From Streptomyces hiroshimensis (GTDB lineage: Bacteria; Actinomycetota; Actinomycetes; Streptomycetales; Streptomycetaceae): DNA of 64,000 bases. Below are positions 23,608 to 31,611 of this stretch, piece after piece. A program made the position numbers and the translations under genes. The DNA is taken from NCBI RefSeq assembly GCF_014650335.1, contig NZ_BMUT01000011.1:62001-126000 (forward strand). Direction: 5' to 3'. A model generated the notes under the pieces. That model saw only the letters and a program-made list of their open reading frames with translations, was not told the origin of the DNA and made no database searches. Position 1 is the first letter of the stretch; the number at the start of each line of letters is the position of its first letter.

Positions 23608-23661
23608 CCCGCGCGTGATGCGCGGGTAGAAAAGCAAAGGGGCGATTAGAACTAATCGCCC
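23608..23661 (-). promoter_or_regulatory. Two hairpins in the 5' region of the PIG-L gene
   Basis: Hairpin 1: CCCGCGC (23608-23614) and GCGCGGG (23620-23626). Hairpin 2: GGGCGATTAG (23640-23649) and CTAATCGCCC (23652-23661) with a 2 nt centre. The second is AT-containing, nearly gap-free and looks like a repressor operator or transcript structure, 50-71 bp upstream of the GTG. The rest of the 23591-23892 gap shows no gene. Confidence 0.5.
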
Positions 23662-23869
23662 ATGGATCATGAGTTCGATCCTATGACCGGCAACCTGCTG
23701 TTTCCCCGCTGTTTTGTAACAGCCGTACGTCGGCCGCATGTAGTTTCGTAGGCGGTTGCGCAACACCGCCCCACGGTCGCGACAGGGTGACCGACGGTCG
23801 CGCGGCGGTAGCGGAGCGGCTTGTGGAAAGCGCTTGTCCGGTCTTCTTCGCGGGCTGTGCCGGGGGTGT

Positions 23870-23887
23870 GCCGGAGCCGGCTCCGGC
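23870..23887 (-). terminator. Palindrome after the response-regulator gene
   Basis: GCCGGAGCCGGCTCCGGC is a perfect 18 bp palindrome starting 6 bp past the response-regulator stop on the minus strand. It is probably the operon terminator. Confidence 0.45.
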
Positions 23888-23892
23888 GGGGC

Positions 23893-24624
23893 TCAGGCCT
23901 CCGCGCCGGGGCCGCCCGCGTCATGGACGAGCAGGGCGATCTGCACCCGGTTGTTGAGGCCGAGCTTGGTGAGGACGCGCGAGACGTGCGTCTTGACCGT
24001 CGCCACGCTCATATAGAGCGCACCGGCGATCTCTGCGTTCGACTGCCCGCGCCCCACGCAGGCCGCGACCTCCCGCTCCCGGTCGTTGAGCCCGGCCAGC
24101 AGGGCCCGCGCGCGGTCGCCGCGGGTGTCCCGTTCCTGCTCCGTGACCCGGGTGATCAGCTGCTGTGTGACGGCGGGGGAGAGGACCGGCTCGCCGGACG
24201 CGACCCGGCGCACGGCGGCGACGATCTCCGCCGGCGGGGTGTCCTTGAGGACGAAGCCCGCCGCCCCGGCGCGCAGGGCCCGCAGCACCTGCTCGTCGGC
24301 GTGGAACGTCGTCAGGACGACGACCTCCGGGGCGCCTTCGCGGCGGCGCAGCTCCTCGGTCGCTGCCAGGCCGTCCACCGAGGGCATGCGGATGTCCATC
24401 AGCACCACGTCGGGCGTGTGCCGGTCGACCAGGGCGGCCACCTCCGAGCCGTCGGAGGCTTCCCCGACGATGCGGATGTCGGGCAGGCCGCCCAGCATGA
24501 ACGACAGCCCGGCCCGCACCAGCGGATCGTCGTCCACGAGCAGGACCCGGATCGGCGGGGCCTGCGGGGGCTGCGGCGAGTGCGGAGGCTCGGGGCTGTG
24601 CGGCGGCTGCGGGACGACGTTCAT
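23893..24624 (-). CDS. NarL/LuxR-type response regulator
   Basis: 243 residues. The receiver domain has VLLVDDDPLVRAGL with phospho-acceptor Asp in VVLMDIRMPSVDG, Thr in VVVLTTFHAD and Lys in GFVLKDTPPAE. The C-terminal LuxR HTH is LNDREREVAACVGRGQSNAEIAGAL followed by VATVKTHVSRVLTKLGLNNR (written in two parts). The start is the ATG overlapping the kinase TGA (ATGA), indicating translational coupling. The N-terminus has a Pro/His/Ser-rich stretch (PPHSPEPPHSPQPP) before the receiver. It probably binds DNA as a phospho-dimer; the 21 bp repeats upstream of the kinase gene are candidate targets. Confidence 0.93.
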   Translation of the reverse strand: MNVVPQPPHSPEPPHSPQPPQAPPIRVLLVDDDPLVRAGLSFMLGGLPDIRIVGEASDGSEVAALVDRHTPDVVLMDIRMPSVDGLAATEELRRREGAPEVVVLTTFHADEQVLRALRAGAAGFVLKDTPPAEIVAAVRRVASGEPVLSPAVTQQLITRVTEQERDTRGDRARALLAGLNDREREVAACVGRGQSNAEIAGALYMSVATVKTHVSRVLTKLGLNNRVQIALLVHDAGGPGAEA

Positions 24625-25805
24625 GGCCGCCACGGTAGCCAGCCGTCGACGCGGAAGCCGCCGTCGGGCGTAGGGCCGTGGGAAAGACGGCCGCCGGCGA
24701 GGGCGGCGCGCTCGGCCAGCCCGATGAGACCCTGCCCGGACCCGGGCACGGCTGCGCCGCTCCCGTCACCCGGCGGATTGCTGATCCCGAGCGTCAGCCC
24801 CGCCTCCGGGGAACCCTCGACTATGACGCTCACCGCCGCCCCTCCGGCGTGCTTACGGGCATTGGTGAGCGCCTCCTGCACGATCCGGTACACCGTGCGG
24901 CCCGTGGCCTCCGGAACCGAGGGGGCGTCCGTCACCCGCTGGTCGAGCTTCACCTCTGTGCCCGCCTGACGGGACTCCTCCACCAGCTCCTCCAGCGCCG
25001 CCAGGGTGGGCTGCGGGCGGTCGCCCCCGCCCTCCGCGCCGGGGGCGCGCAGCACCCCGATCACCTCGCGCAGATCCTCCAGGGCCTGGTGCGCACTGTC
25101 ACGGATCACCCCGGCGGCCCGGGCCACCTCCGCGGGCGGTGCGTCCGGGCGGAACTCCAGCGCCCCCGCGTGCACGCACAGCAGCGACAGCCGGTGCGCG
25201 AGGACGTCGTGCATCTCCCGGGCGATGCGCTCCCGGGCCAGGCGCTGGGCCCGCTCCGCCCGCAGCTGCGCCTCCGCCTCCGCGCGCCGGGCGCGCTCGC
25301 GCAGCGACAGGACCAGCTGGCGCCGGGACCGGACGAACATGCCCCAGCCGATGACGGTGAGGACCAGCAGCACGCCCGTGGCGGTCGCTGCGGGGAACCT
25401 CAGGGTGGGGTCGGGGCGGATCGCCGCCTGCAGCGGCTCGCTGATCAGGGCGAGCCCGCCCACGGTGGCCACGGTCCGGAACGGCCGGTGCACCGCCACC
25501 GTGAACACCGCGACGAGCATGGCCCCTGCGGCGGTCGGCACCACGATGCTCACGACCAGCAGCGTCACCGCGAGCGGCACCGGCCACCGGCGGCGCATCC
25601 ACAGCGCGACGCAGGCCAGGGCGCCCACGATCTGGTCGGAGAAGAGGAGCGCGCGCGAGGCGTCCGGATCCTTGCGCAGGGCCTCGGCGGCCAGTATCCC
25701 GATCACGGCCGCGAGGGCGATGCAGAGGATGTCGACCGCCCAGTCGCGCACACTGCGCGACTTACGCGGCCGCACCTCCGCCGTCTCCTCGGTCTTCACG
25801 TCCAT
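24621..25805 (-). CDS. Sensor histidine kinase, HPK7/NarX-like
   Basis: 394 residues. About five hydrophobic segments lie in the first 165 residues without a large extracytoplasmic loop, followed by a coiled region. The phospho-acceptor block is AREMHDVLAHRLSLLCVHAG (HisKA_3), and the ATPase region has ALTNARKHAGGAAVSV (N box) and GSGQGLIGLAERAALAGG (G box). The intramembrane-type sensor suggests envelope or membrane stress input, as in LiaS/DesK relatives. It forms an operon with the response regulator via a 4 bp overlap. Confidence 0.93.
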   Translation of the reverse strand: MDVKTEETAEVRPRKSRSVRDWAVDILCIALAAVIGILAAEALRKDPDASRALLFSDQIVGALACVALWMRRRWPVPLAVTLLVVSIVVPTAAGAMLVAVFTVAVHRPFRTVATVGGLALISEPLQAAIRPDPTLRFPAATATGVLLVLTVIGWGMFVRSRRQLVLSLRERARRAEAEAQLRAERAQRLARERIAREMHDVLAHRLSLLCVHAGALEFRPDAPPAEVARAAGVIRDSAHQALEDLREVIGVLRAPGAEGGGDRPQPTLAALEELVEESRQAGTEVKLDQRVTDAPSVPEATGRTVYRIVQEALTNARKHAGGAAVSVIVEGSPEAGLTLGISNPPGDGSGAAVPGSGQGLIGLAERAALAGGRLSHGPTPDGGFRVDGWLPWRP

Positions 25806-25878
25806 GAACAGCCAATTTACCGACGCGGCGAGCGGACCGGAGGCGCCGGACGGAGGCCCGATACCAAAGTTGCACGAG

Positions 25879-25920
25879 GCGGGACCTTGGATGATTCGGG
25901 CGGGACCTTGGGTGATCCGA
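25879..25920 (+). promoter_or_regulatory. Two 21 bp direct repeats upstream of the two-component operon
   Basis: GCGGGACCTTGGATGATTCGG (split as GCGGGACCTTGG and ATGATTCGG) and the near-copy with GGTGATCCGA, back to back at 25879 and 25900, a spacing of two DNA turns. They lie between the kinase gene (minus) and a small membrane protein gene (plus), a likely response-regulator binding site. Confidence 0.5.
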
Positions 25921-26005
25921 GGGGCCGCGGGCGGCTACTTCGGTTCGCGCCGCGCAGCCTTCCGGGCGATGACCGGGGCAGTGCGGCGGCAGGAGCATGG
26001 CGGGT

Positions 26006-26251
26006 ATGAAGAAGCTGCTCGAAGGCGTCGGCATCATCCTGCTCCTGCAGGGGCTGGGCGGCGTCGTCCACGGACTCACCGGCTGGCTCCACTACTGGGT
26101 GGTCGTGCGCTACCTGGGATTCCTCGACGGTTACGAGATGTACGTGAGCATCGTCCTCGCCGTCCTGGGCACGGCCCTGCTCATAGCCTCGGACGCGGTC
26201 AAGCCCGAGGCCGGGGCCGGGGCCGGTTCCGCCGACCGGTCCGGCGGCTGA
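26006..26251 (+). CDS. Small two-helix membrane protein divergent from the two-component system
   Basis: 81 residues. Hydrophobic segments lie at about 8-27 and 44-64, with a short Gly/Ala-rich tail. ATG at 26006 is preferred over the ATG three codons earlier because AGGAG sits 10 nt upstream of it. The gene is transcribed away from the sensor kinase with the 21 bp repeats between, so it may be the target of that system, as small membrane proteins often are for LiaRS-like sensors. No family recognised. Confidence 0.7.
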   Translation: MKKLLEGVGIILLLQGLGGVVHGLTGWLHYWVVVRYLGFLDGYEMYVSIVLAVLGTALLIASDAVKPEAGAGAGSADRSGG

Positions 26252-26345
26252 GGGGGGCGACGGTGAGGGGCGGAGAAGGTGAGGGGCGGGACGAGGAAGG
26301 CGATTCCGGGGGCGTCCGGGCGTGGGGCCGCGCGAGAATGCCCTC

Positions 26346-26906
26346 ATGGCTGACAGGACTCCCGGCACTTCGGAACTGGTCGCACTCCTCGGCCTCCAAC
26401 CACACGTCGAAGGAGGGTGGTTCCGCGAGACGTGGAAGACCTCGCGCGAGGCGGTCCCCGACGGCTACGGCGGGCCGCGGGCGTTCGCCACAGGCATCCA
26501 CTACCTCCTCCACCCCGGCGAGGTATCCCGCTGGCACCGCGTGCGCTCCGACGAACTGTGGCTGTGGCACCGCGGCGGCCCGCTGCGGATGCGGCTCGGC
26601 GGCTCCGGTGACGCACCCGACGACGCACCCGACGGGAAGGGGGCCGCCGAAGCGATCGTCGGGCCCGGCGTCGAGCGGGGCGAGCGACCGCAGTTCCTGG
26701 TGCCCGGCGGCGTGTGGCAGTCGGCCGAGCCCGCGGGGGACGAGCCGGTCCTGGTGACGTGCGTGGTCGCGCCGGGCTTCGACTACGAGGACTTCGAGGA
26801 TTCCGGGGACCCTGAGAGCTCCGGAGACCCTGAGAGCTCCGGAGCCTCCGAGGGCTCTGGAGGCTCTGAAGCCTCCGGCGACTCCGGGCGCCCTGCGCGG
26901 GGGTGA
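26346..26906 (+). CDS. DUF985 cupin-fold protein with repetitive acidic tail
   Basis: 186 residues. The conserved block HVEGGWFRETW, ATGIHYLL, SRWHRVRSDELWLWHRGGPL and LVTCVVAPGFDYEDFE is diagnostic of DUF985 (Cupin_5). The His and Glu pattern suggests a metal- or sugar-binding cupin; the function is not established. A -10-like GAGAAT ends 6 nt before the ATG with no Shine-Dalgarno, so it may be leaderless. The last 35 residues are a Gly/Ser/Glu repeat region encoded by imperfect 18 bp repeats, absent from the core family. Confidence 0.88.
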   Translation: MADRTPGTSELVALLGLQPHVEGGWFRETWKTSREAVPDGYGGPRAFATGIHYLLHPGEVSRWHRVRSDELWLWHRGGPLRMRLGGSGDAPDDAPDGKGAAEAIVGPGVERGERPQFLVPGGVWQSAEPAGDEPVLVTCVVAPGFDYEDFEDSGDPESSGDPESSGASEGSGGSEASGDSGRPARG

Positions 26907-27034
26907 CGGCGCGCGCCCTCGCCGACCCCCTACTGAGGTATCACTCCACGGTTGGCTCCGTGGGGTGACGCAGCTCCGGGCACCCTCTTCCTAGCTTTCC
27001 CTCCGTCACGCCACGGGACGAGGGAGAGACATTC

Positions 27035-28186
27035 ATGGGCCGCTTCAAGCGCACGCTGGTCGCCGCAGCTCTGGCCACCACGGTGGTGGCCGGCACGGCG
27101 GGCTGGGCCGTCGGCAACGAGCAGGCCGTGGTCACCGGCCCGCCCGCCGGCGCCGAGGCGTGGCGAGCGGACCACTCGCTCCACCGCGAGCTGCCGGACC
27201 CCGCGACGGCGGCCCCGCGTACGGTCGCCGCGTTCTTCGCCGGGCTCACCGAGGCGCAGCGCAAGGACCTGGCGGCCCGTCACGCTCTGGTCGTCGGCAA
27301 CCTCGACGGCGCACCCGTGACCCTGCGGTACGAGGCCAACGCCCGCGCGATAGCCGCCGAGCGGGAGAAGGCGCAGGCCGCGGCCGCGGACTCCGGCCTG
27401 CCCCGCTCCGTGCGGGCAGAGGCACGGGAGCGGGCCGACCGCTGCGAGCGGCTGCTCGCGCCGGGCCGCCGGATCCTGGCCTTCGACCCGCGCGGCCGCG
27501 GCCAGGTCGCCGAGGTGTACGGCGATCTGGCGACGGCCCGGCACACCGCCGTCATCGTGCCCGGCTCGGACATCGACCTCCGCACCTTCGACCGGACGAA
27601 CGACCGCTACGGCACCCCCGCCGGGATGGCCGCCTCCCTGCGGGCCGAGATGGAGCACAGGGCGCCCGGCACCCCCACCGCGGTCATCGCCTGGGCCGGC
27701 TACACCACGCCCGTGGGCCTCGGCGTGGACGCCGCCACCGGCCGGCTCGCGCAGGCCGGGGCCGTGCGCCTGGAACGCCTGCTCGCCGGGCTCGCGGCGG
27801 CCGCCGCCTCTCCCGCCGCGCCGCCGCCCGCCGTCTTCTGCCACAGCTACGGCTCGGTGGTCTGCGGCCTGGCCGCGCCCTCCGTCGACCGCACCGAGGC
27901 CGCCGATCTCGTGGCGCTCGGCAGCCCCGGCATGCGGGCCGACTCCGTGGCCGGGCTGCACACCGGCGCCCGCGTCTGGGCCGCCGCGCGCAACTCCTCG
28001 GACTGGATAGGCAACGTGCCCAACGTCGACCTCTTCGGCCTCGGCCACGGCACCGACCCCACCTCCCCGGGGTTCGGCGCCCGCGTCGTCCCCACCCGCG
28101 GCGCCCACGGCCACACCGGCTACTTCGCCCCCGGCACGGAATCCCTGCGCAACTTCGCGGACATCGCCCTCGGCACCTACGCCTAG
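27035..28186 (+). CDS. Exported alpha/beta-hydrolase of the DUF1023 type
   Basis: 383 residues. Signal sequence about 1-27 (KRTLVAAALATTVVAGTAGW). The nucleophile elbow is FCHSYGSVVCG (Ser near residue 270), preceded by a typical DUF1023 run VIAWAGYTTPVGLGVDAATG and followed by ALGSPGMRADS and a late GAHGHTGYF that provides His. It is probably a secreted esterase or lipase-like enzyme of unknown substrate. GAGGGAGAG supplies the Shine-Dalgarno. It precedes the ArsR/MFS operon but is separated from it by the 40 bp palindrome. Confidence 0.85.
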   Translation: MGRFKRTLVAAALATTVVAGTAGWAVGNEQAVVTGPPAGAEAWRADHSLHRELPDPATAAPRTVAAFFAGLTEAQRKDLAARHALVVGNLDGAPVTLRYEANARAIAAEREKAQAAAADSGLPRSVRAEARERADRCERLLAPGRRILAFDPRGRGQVAEVYGDLATARHTAVIVPGSDIDLRTFDRTNDRYGTPAGMAASLRAEMEHRAPGTPTAVIAWAGYTTPVGLGVDAATGRLAQAGAVRLERLLAGLAAAAASPAAPPPAVFCHSYGSVVCGLAAPSVDRTEAADLVALGSPGMRADSVAGLHTGARVWAAARNSSDWIGNVPNVDLFGLGHGTDPTSPGFGARVVPTRGAHGHTGYFAPGTESLRNFADIALGTYA

Positions 28187-28196
28187 ACCCGGCCTC

Positions 28197-28236
28197 AGAC
28201 TGCCAAGGTTTCTTTGCAAAGAAACCTTGGCAGTCT
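28197..28236 (+). promoter_or_regulatory. Perfect 40 bp palindromic operator of the ArsR/MFS operon
   Basis: Left half AGACTGCCAAGGTTTCTTTG (28197-28216) is followed by its exact reverse complement CAAAGAAACCTTGGCAGTCT (28217-28236). The operator covers the -35 region (TTTGCA at 28213-28218) and touches the -10 (TAGAGT, 28236-28241) of the downstream gene, so bound repressor would block RNA polymerase. Confidence 0.85.
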
Positions 28237-28241
28237 AGAGT
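28236..28241 (+). promoter_or_regulatory. -10 element of the ArsR/MFS operon
   Basis: TAGAGT, 17 bp after TTTGCA and 7 nt before the ATG at 28249, giving a leaderless transcript under the 40 bp operator. Confidence 0.6.
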
Positions 28242-28248
28242 GCGGGGA

Positions 28249-28890
28249 ATGACCCATGTCGTTCTCGACGCCAAGGGCCTGCGTGCCCTGGCCCACCCCG
28301 TACGCGTGCAACTCGTGGGGCTGCTGCGGCTGTACGGCCCCTCGACGGCCACCCGGCTCGCCGAGCGCCTCGGCCTGGCCTCCGGGGCGACCAGTTACCA
28401 CCTCCGGCAGCTCGCCGCCGCGGGCTTCGTCGAGGAGGACGCTTCGCTGGGCAACGCCCGCGAACGCTGGTGGCGTGCCGTCCACGAGGCCACCGTGATC
28501 GACGACGACGAGCTCGCCGAGCAGGAGCCGGAGGCCATGCTCGGCTATGTCCAGGGCATCGTGGCCGCCCACACCCTCCGCGCCCAGCTGGCCGTCGCCG
28601 CGTACCCGGCCCTGCCGAAGCCCTGGCGGGACGCCTTCAACATGAGCGACTGGAATCTGCGGCTCACCCCGCAGGAAGCCGCGGAGCTGTCCGGGGAGCT
28701 CCGTGCGGTCATCGAACGCTACCGGCAGCACGCGCCCGGCGCGGACGCCCCCGCGGACAGCGAGCACGTCGCGCTCACCCTGCACCTCCTGCCCGACCCT
28801 GCCGTCGCGGAGGGCCATGCGGAGGGCCGTACGGAGAGCGGCGCGGGAGCCGGTGCGGGAGCCGGTGCCGACGGGCGGGAAAGGTCATGA
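28249..28890 (+). CDS. ArsR-like winged-helix transcriptional repressor
   Basis: 213 residues. The N-terminal winged helix (about 8-75) has LRALAHPVRVQLVGLLRLYG, TATRLAERLGLASGATSYHL and RQLAAAGFVEED. No metal-binding Cys cluster is seen, so it is not a classical metalloregulator; it belongs to the group controlling MFS exporters. The C-terminal half is helical, probably ligand-binding, with a repetitive Gly/Ala tail. It overlaps the MFS gene by 4 bp (ATGA). Autorepression through the perfect palindrome over its promoter is the likely mode. Confidence 0.92.
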   Translation: MTHVVLDAKGLRALAHPVRVQLVGLLRLYGPSTATRLAERLGLASGATSYHLRQLAAAGFVEEDASLGNARERWWRAVHEATVIDDDELAEQEPEAMLGYVQGIVAAHTLRAQLAVAAYPALPKPWRDAFNMSDWNLRLTPQEAAELSGELRAVIERYRQHAPGADAPADSEHVALTLHLLPDPAVAEGHAEGRTESGAGAGAGAGADGRERS

Positions 28891-30266
28891 CCCCGCCGGC
28901 GCCGCAGCGCGGCCGGATATCCGGCCGCCCGCCGCACCCCCGTCGCCCGGACGGAGCTCCAGGCGCTTCCTCCGCAGGCCGCAGCATCCGTCCGCTCGCC
29001 GGAGTCCTCGCGGCGACGGCCGTCTCCCTGACGGGCACCCGCGTCTCGGCGGTCGCCCTGCCGTGGTTCGTGCTCGTCACCACAGGCAGCGCCACGCAGA
29101 CCGGACTCGTCGCCTTCTGCGAGATGACTCCGTACGTCCTGGTCAAGATGTTCACCGGCCCCCTGGTGGACCGCGTCGGACCGCGCGTCGTCTCCTGGAC
29201 GGCCGACACCCTCAGTGCCGCCGCTGCCGCGCTGATCCCCCTGCTCCACGCCCTGGACCTGCTGCCGTTCTGGCTGCTGCTCGGCCTCGTCGCGTCGATC
29301 GGCGCCGTGCGCGGGCCCGGCGACCTGGCCAAGGAGATCATGGTGCCGGAGGCGGCGGAGCGCAGCCGGGTCCCCCTGGAGCGGGCCACCGGCCTCTCCG
29401 GCGTCACCGAGCGCCTCGCCTCCACGGTCGGCCCGGCGGCCGGCGGCGCGCTGGTGGCGCTGCTCGGCCCCATGGCCGGCCTGGTCGTCAACGCCGTCTG
29501 CTTCGCCCTGGGGTCGCTCGTGATCGCGCTCGCGCTCCCGCGCGGCATGGGCCTCGCGGCGCCGTCCGGCGACGCGCCCCCGGACGTCGGGACGGGCGAA
29601 CCGGCAGGCTACTGGCGCCGCTTCGGCGAAGGCTTCACCTTCCTGCGCGGCGAGCCCCTGCTGCTCACGATCATCGTCACGGTCGGCATCACCAACCTCC
29701 TCGAGGCGGGCTTCATGACCGTCCTCGTCCCCGTGTGGGCCGAGGACTCCGGCGGCGGACCCGCGGCCATCGGCCTCACCAGCAGCGCGGCGGGGATCGC
29801 ATCCGTCTGCGGCAGCGTCGTGGCCGCCGCGCTCGCCCACCGGCTGCGCCGCCGCCCCGTGTTCTTCGCGGGCTTCCTGCTCGTGGGGGCGCCGAAATTC
29901 GTCGTGCTCGCCTGCGATGCGCCGCTGTGGGCGGTGCTCGTGGTGTTCGCGGTCGGCGGTTTCGGCGGCGGGTTCCTCAACCCCATCCTCGGCGCCGTGT
30001 CCTTCGAGCGGGTGCCGCGCGCCCTGCTGGGCCGGGTGCGGGCGCTGGGCGACTCCCTGGCCTGGGCGGGCATTCCCCTCGGCGGTCTGCTTGCCGGACT
30101 CGCCGTCACGTCCGCCGGCCTGGTGCCCGTCCTCCTGGCGAGCGGGGCGGTGTACTTCCTCACCACCAACCTGGCCGGACTGCGCCCGGAGTGGCGCGAG
30201 ATGGACCGCCGGCGCGGTGCCGGCACCCCTCGCGAAGTGCCGGAGGACATTGCCGTACGAAGTTGA
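28887..30266 (+). CDS. MFS transporter (exporter) controlled by the adjacent repressor
   Basis: 459 residues with 10-12 membrane helices. The family loop between helices 2 and 3 reads MFTGPLVDRVGPRVVSW. The N-terminal 35 residues are Pro/Arg-rich. It resembles the MFS_3/enterobactin-exporter-like group often found beside ArsR-type regulators in Streptomyces, which exports drugs or secondary metabolites. It is translationally coupled to the repressor gene; the inducer and substrate are probably the same unknown compound. Confidence 0.9.
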   Translation: MTPPAPQRGRISGRPPHPRRPDGAPGASSAGRSIRPLAGVLAATAVSLTGTRVSAVALPWFVLVTTGSATQTGLVAFCEMTPYVLVKMFTGPLVDRVGPRVVSWTADTLSAAAAALIPLLHALDLLPFWLLLGLVASIGAVRGPGDLAKEIMVPEAAERSRVPLERATGLSGVTERLASTVGPAAGGALVALLGPMAGLVVNAVCFALGSLVIALALPRGMGLAAPSGDAPPDVGTGEPAGYWRRFGEGFTFLRGEPLLLTIIVTVGITNLLEAGFMTVLVPVWAEDSGGGPAAIGLTSSAAGIASVCGSVVAAALAHRLRRRPVFFAGFLLVGAPKFVVLACDAPLWAVLVVFAVGGFGGGFLNPILGAVSFERVPRALLGRVRALGDSLAWAGIPLGGLLAGLAVTSAGLVPVLLASGAVYFLTTNLAGLRPEWREMDRRRGAGTPREVPEDIAVRS

Positions 30267-30297
30267 TCATCTCCGACCCGAGGGTGACGGCAGGAGT

Positions 30298-30318
30298 ATC
30301 ACGGCCGTATAACGTGAT
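30298..30318 (+). promoter_or_regulatory. Inverted repeat overlapping a -10 and start of the hydrolase gene
   Basis: ATCACG (30298-30303) and CGTGAT (30313-30318) flank a -10-like TATAAC (30308-30313). A regulator bound here would occlude the promoter or start of the downstream hydrolase. Confidence 0.35.
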
Positions 30319-31480
30319 GATCATGTTGTGGAAATCGCGTAAGACGTCGCGGAGGTCCTTCGTGGCCGCCGCGCTCCTGATGGCCTTCGCCGCGCCCCAG
30401 ATGCCGGCCGTGGCCGCGGCGGCGGGACGGGTCCCCGAGACGCCGTCGGCCGGCGCCCCGGCCGAGGTCCCGCCCCAGGTCCCGGCCCCCACGGGCAAGC
30501 AACCGGTCGGGACGAGGACCCTGCACCTCGTCGACACCTCGCGCCCCGACCCCTGGAAGCCCGCCGCCGGCAAACGGCAGCTCATGGTCTCGCTCTGGTA
30601 CCCGGCGCGGCACCAAGGCGACCGGAACGCCCCCTTCGTGTCGAAGGAGCTGTCCAAGCAGGTCATCGGCAAGGAGGATCTCGCCGGTATCCGCACCAAC
30701 TCCACCCTGGGCGCCGCCCCGGCCCGCAAGCCCCGGCCGCTGGTCGTCCTCTCGCCGGGCTTCGGCATGAGCCGGCTGACGCTCACCGCGCTCGGCGAGG
30801 ACCTCGCGTCGCGCGGATACGCGGTGGCCGCGGTCGACCACACCTACGAGGCCCCCGTGGAATTCCCCGGCGGGCGCATCGAGACCTGCGAGATCTGCGC
30901 GAAGCCGGACATGGCCGCAGTCGTACGGAACCGGGCGAAGGACTTCTCCTTCCTCCTCGACCGGCTGACCGCTCCCGGCAGCCCGCTCGCAGTCGACCGC
31001 GACCGGATCGCCGTGGTCGGACACTCCGTCGGAGGCGCGAGCGCGGTCGAGGCCCTGCGCGGCGACAAGCGCGTGGACGCCGCCGTCAACCTCGACGGCG
31101 ACTTCCCCGTCGACCCGCCCGCCGGCGCGGTCAACAAGCCCGTGCTGCTCTTCGGCGCGCAGCGGGCCGGGCACATGGAGAACTGGAACAAGAACTGGCA
31201 ACTGCTGACGGGCTGGAAGCGCTGGCTCGACGTGCCCGAAGGCGGCCATATGACGTTCACGGACGTCCCCTGGATCGCGGACCGGTTCGCACTGCGCGAC
31301 CAGCTCCCGCCGGACCAGGTCGCCGGCGCCTACGGCAGCCTGCACGGCACCCGCTCGACCGCGCTCACCCGTGCGTACGTGAACGCGTTCGTCGACCGGC
31401 ACCTGCGCGGCGTCCCGAGCCCGCTCCTGGACCGGCCGTCCGCGGCCTACCCCGAGGTCACCTTCATGAAGAAGCCCTGA
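30317..31480 (+). CDS. Exported alpha/beta-hydrolase, chlorophyllase/PAF-acetylhydrolase-like
   Basis: 387 residues. The signal peptide (RRSFVAAALLMAFAAPQMPA) is followed by VSLWYPARH, the oxyanion-loop LVVLSPGFGMSRLTLTALGE, the nucleophile elbow VVGHSVGGASA (Ser near 236) and the His-bearing PEGGHMTFTD. It is probably an esterase or lipase acting outside the cell. Start is uncertain (ATG 30317, ATG 30323 or GTG 30314); none has a good Shine-Dalgarno. The C-terminal seven codons and stop are duplicated immediately downstream. Confidence 0.85.
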   Translation: MIMLWKSRKTSRRSFVAAALLMAFAAPQMPAVAAAAGRVPETPSAGAPAEVPPQVPAPTGKQPVGTRTLHLVDTSRPDPWKPAAGKRQLMVSLWYPARHQGDRNAPFVSKELSKQVIGKEDLAGIRTNSTLGAAPARKPRPLVVLSPGFGMSRLTLTALGEDLASRGYAVAAVDHTYEAPVEFPGGRIETCEICAKPDMAAVVRNRAKDFSFLLDRLTAPGSPLAVDRDRIAVVGHSVGGASAVEALRGDKRVDAAVNLDGDFPVDPPAGAVNKPVLLFGAQRAGHMENWNKNWQLLTGWKRWLDVPEGGHMTFTDVPWIADRFALRDQLPPDQVAGAYGSLHGTRSTALTRAYVNAFVDRHLRGVPSPLLDRPSAAYPEVTFMKKP

Positions 31481-31504
31481 CGGTTCATGAAGAAGCCCTG
31501 ACGG
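31463..31504 (+). repeat. 21 bp tandem duplication of a gene end
   Basis: TTCATGAAGAAGCCCTGACGG is present twice (split as TTCATGAAGAAG and CCCTGACGG). The first copy holds the C-terminal FMKKP and TGA of the hydrolase; the second is non-coding and carries a spare in-frame TGA. Confidence 0.95.
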
Positions 31505-31611
31505 CCCCCTGGGGGTGGTGCCAGTGCCACCCCCGGAACGGATACCAGCGGGGTCGATCACGTCCGCTCCGCCCGCGAACATCGAACCGTCACCACGCAC
31601 CAGGAGGTTCG

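Noticed and set aside
21452..23629. Long plus-strand frame of 725 codons
   Set aside because: It is the mirror of the PIG-L gene; the minus-strand product has a Tat signal and catalytic motifs.
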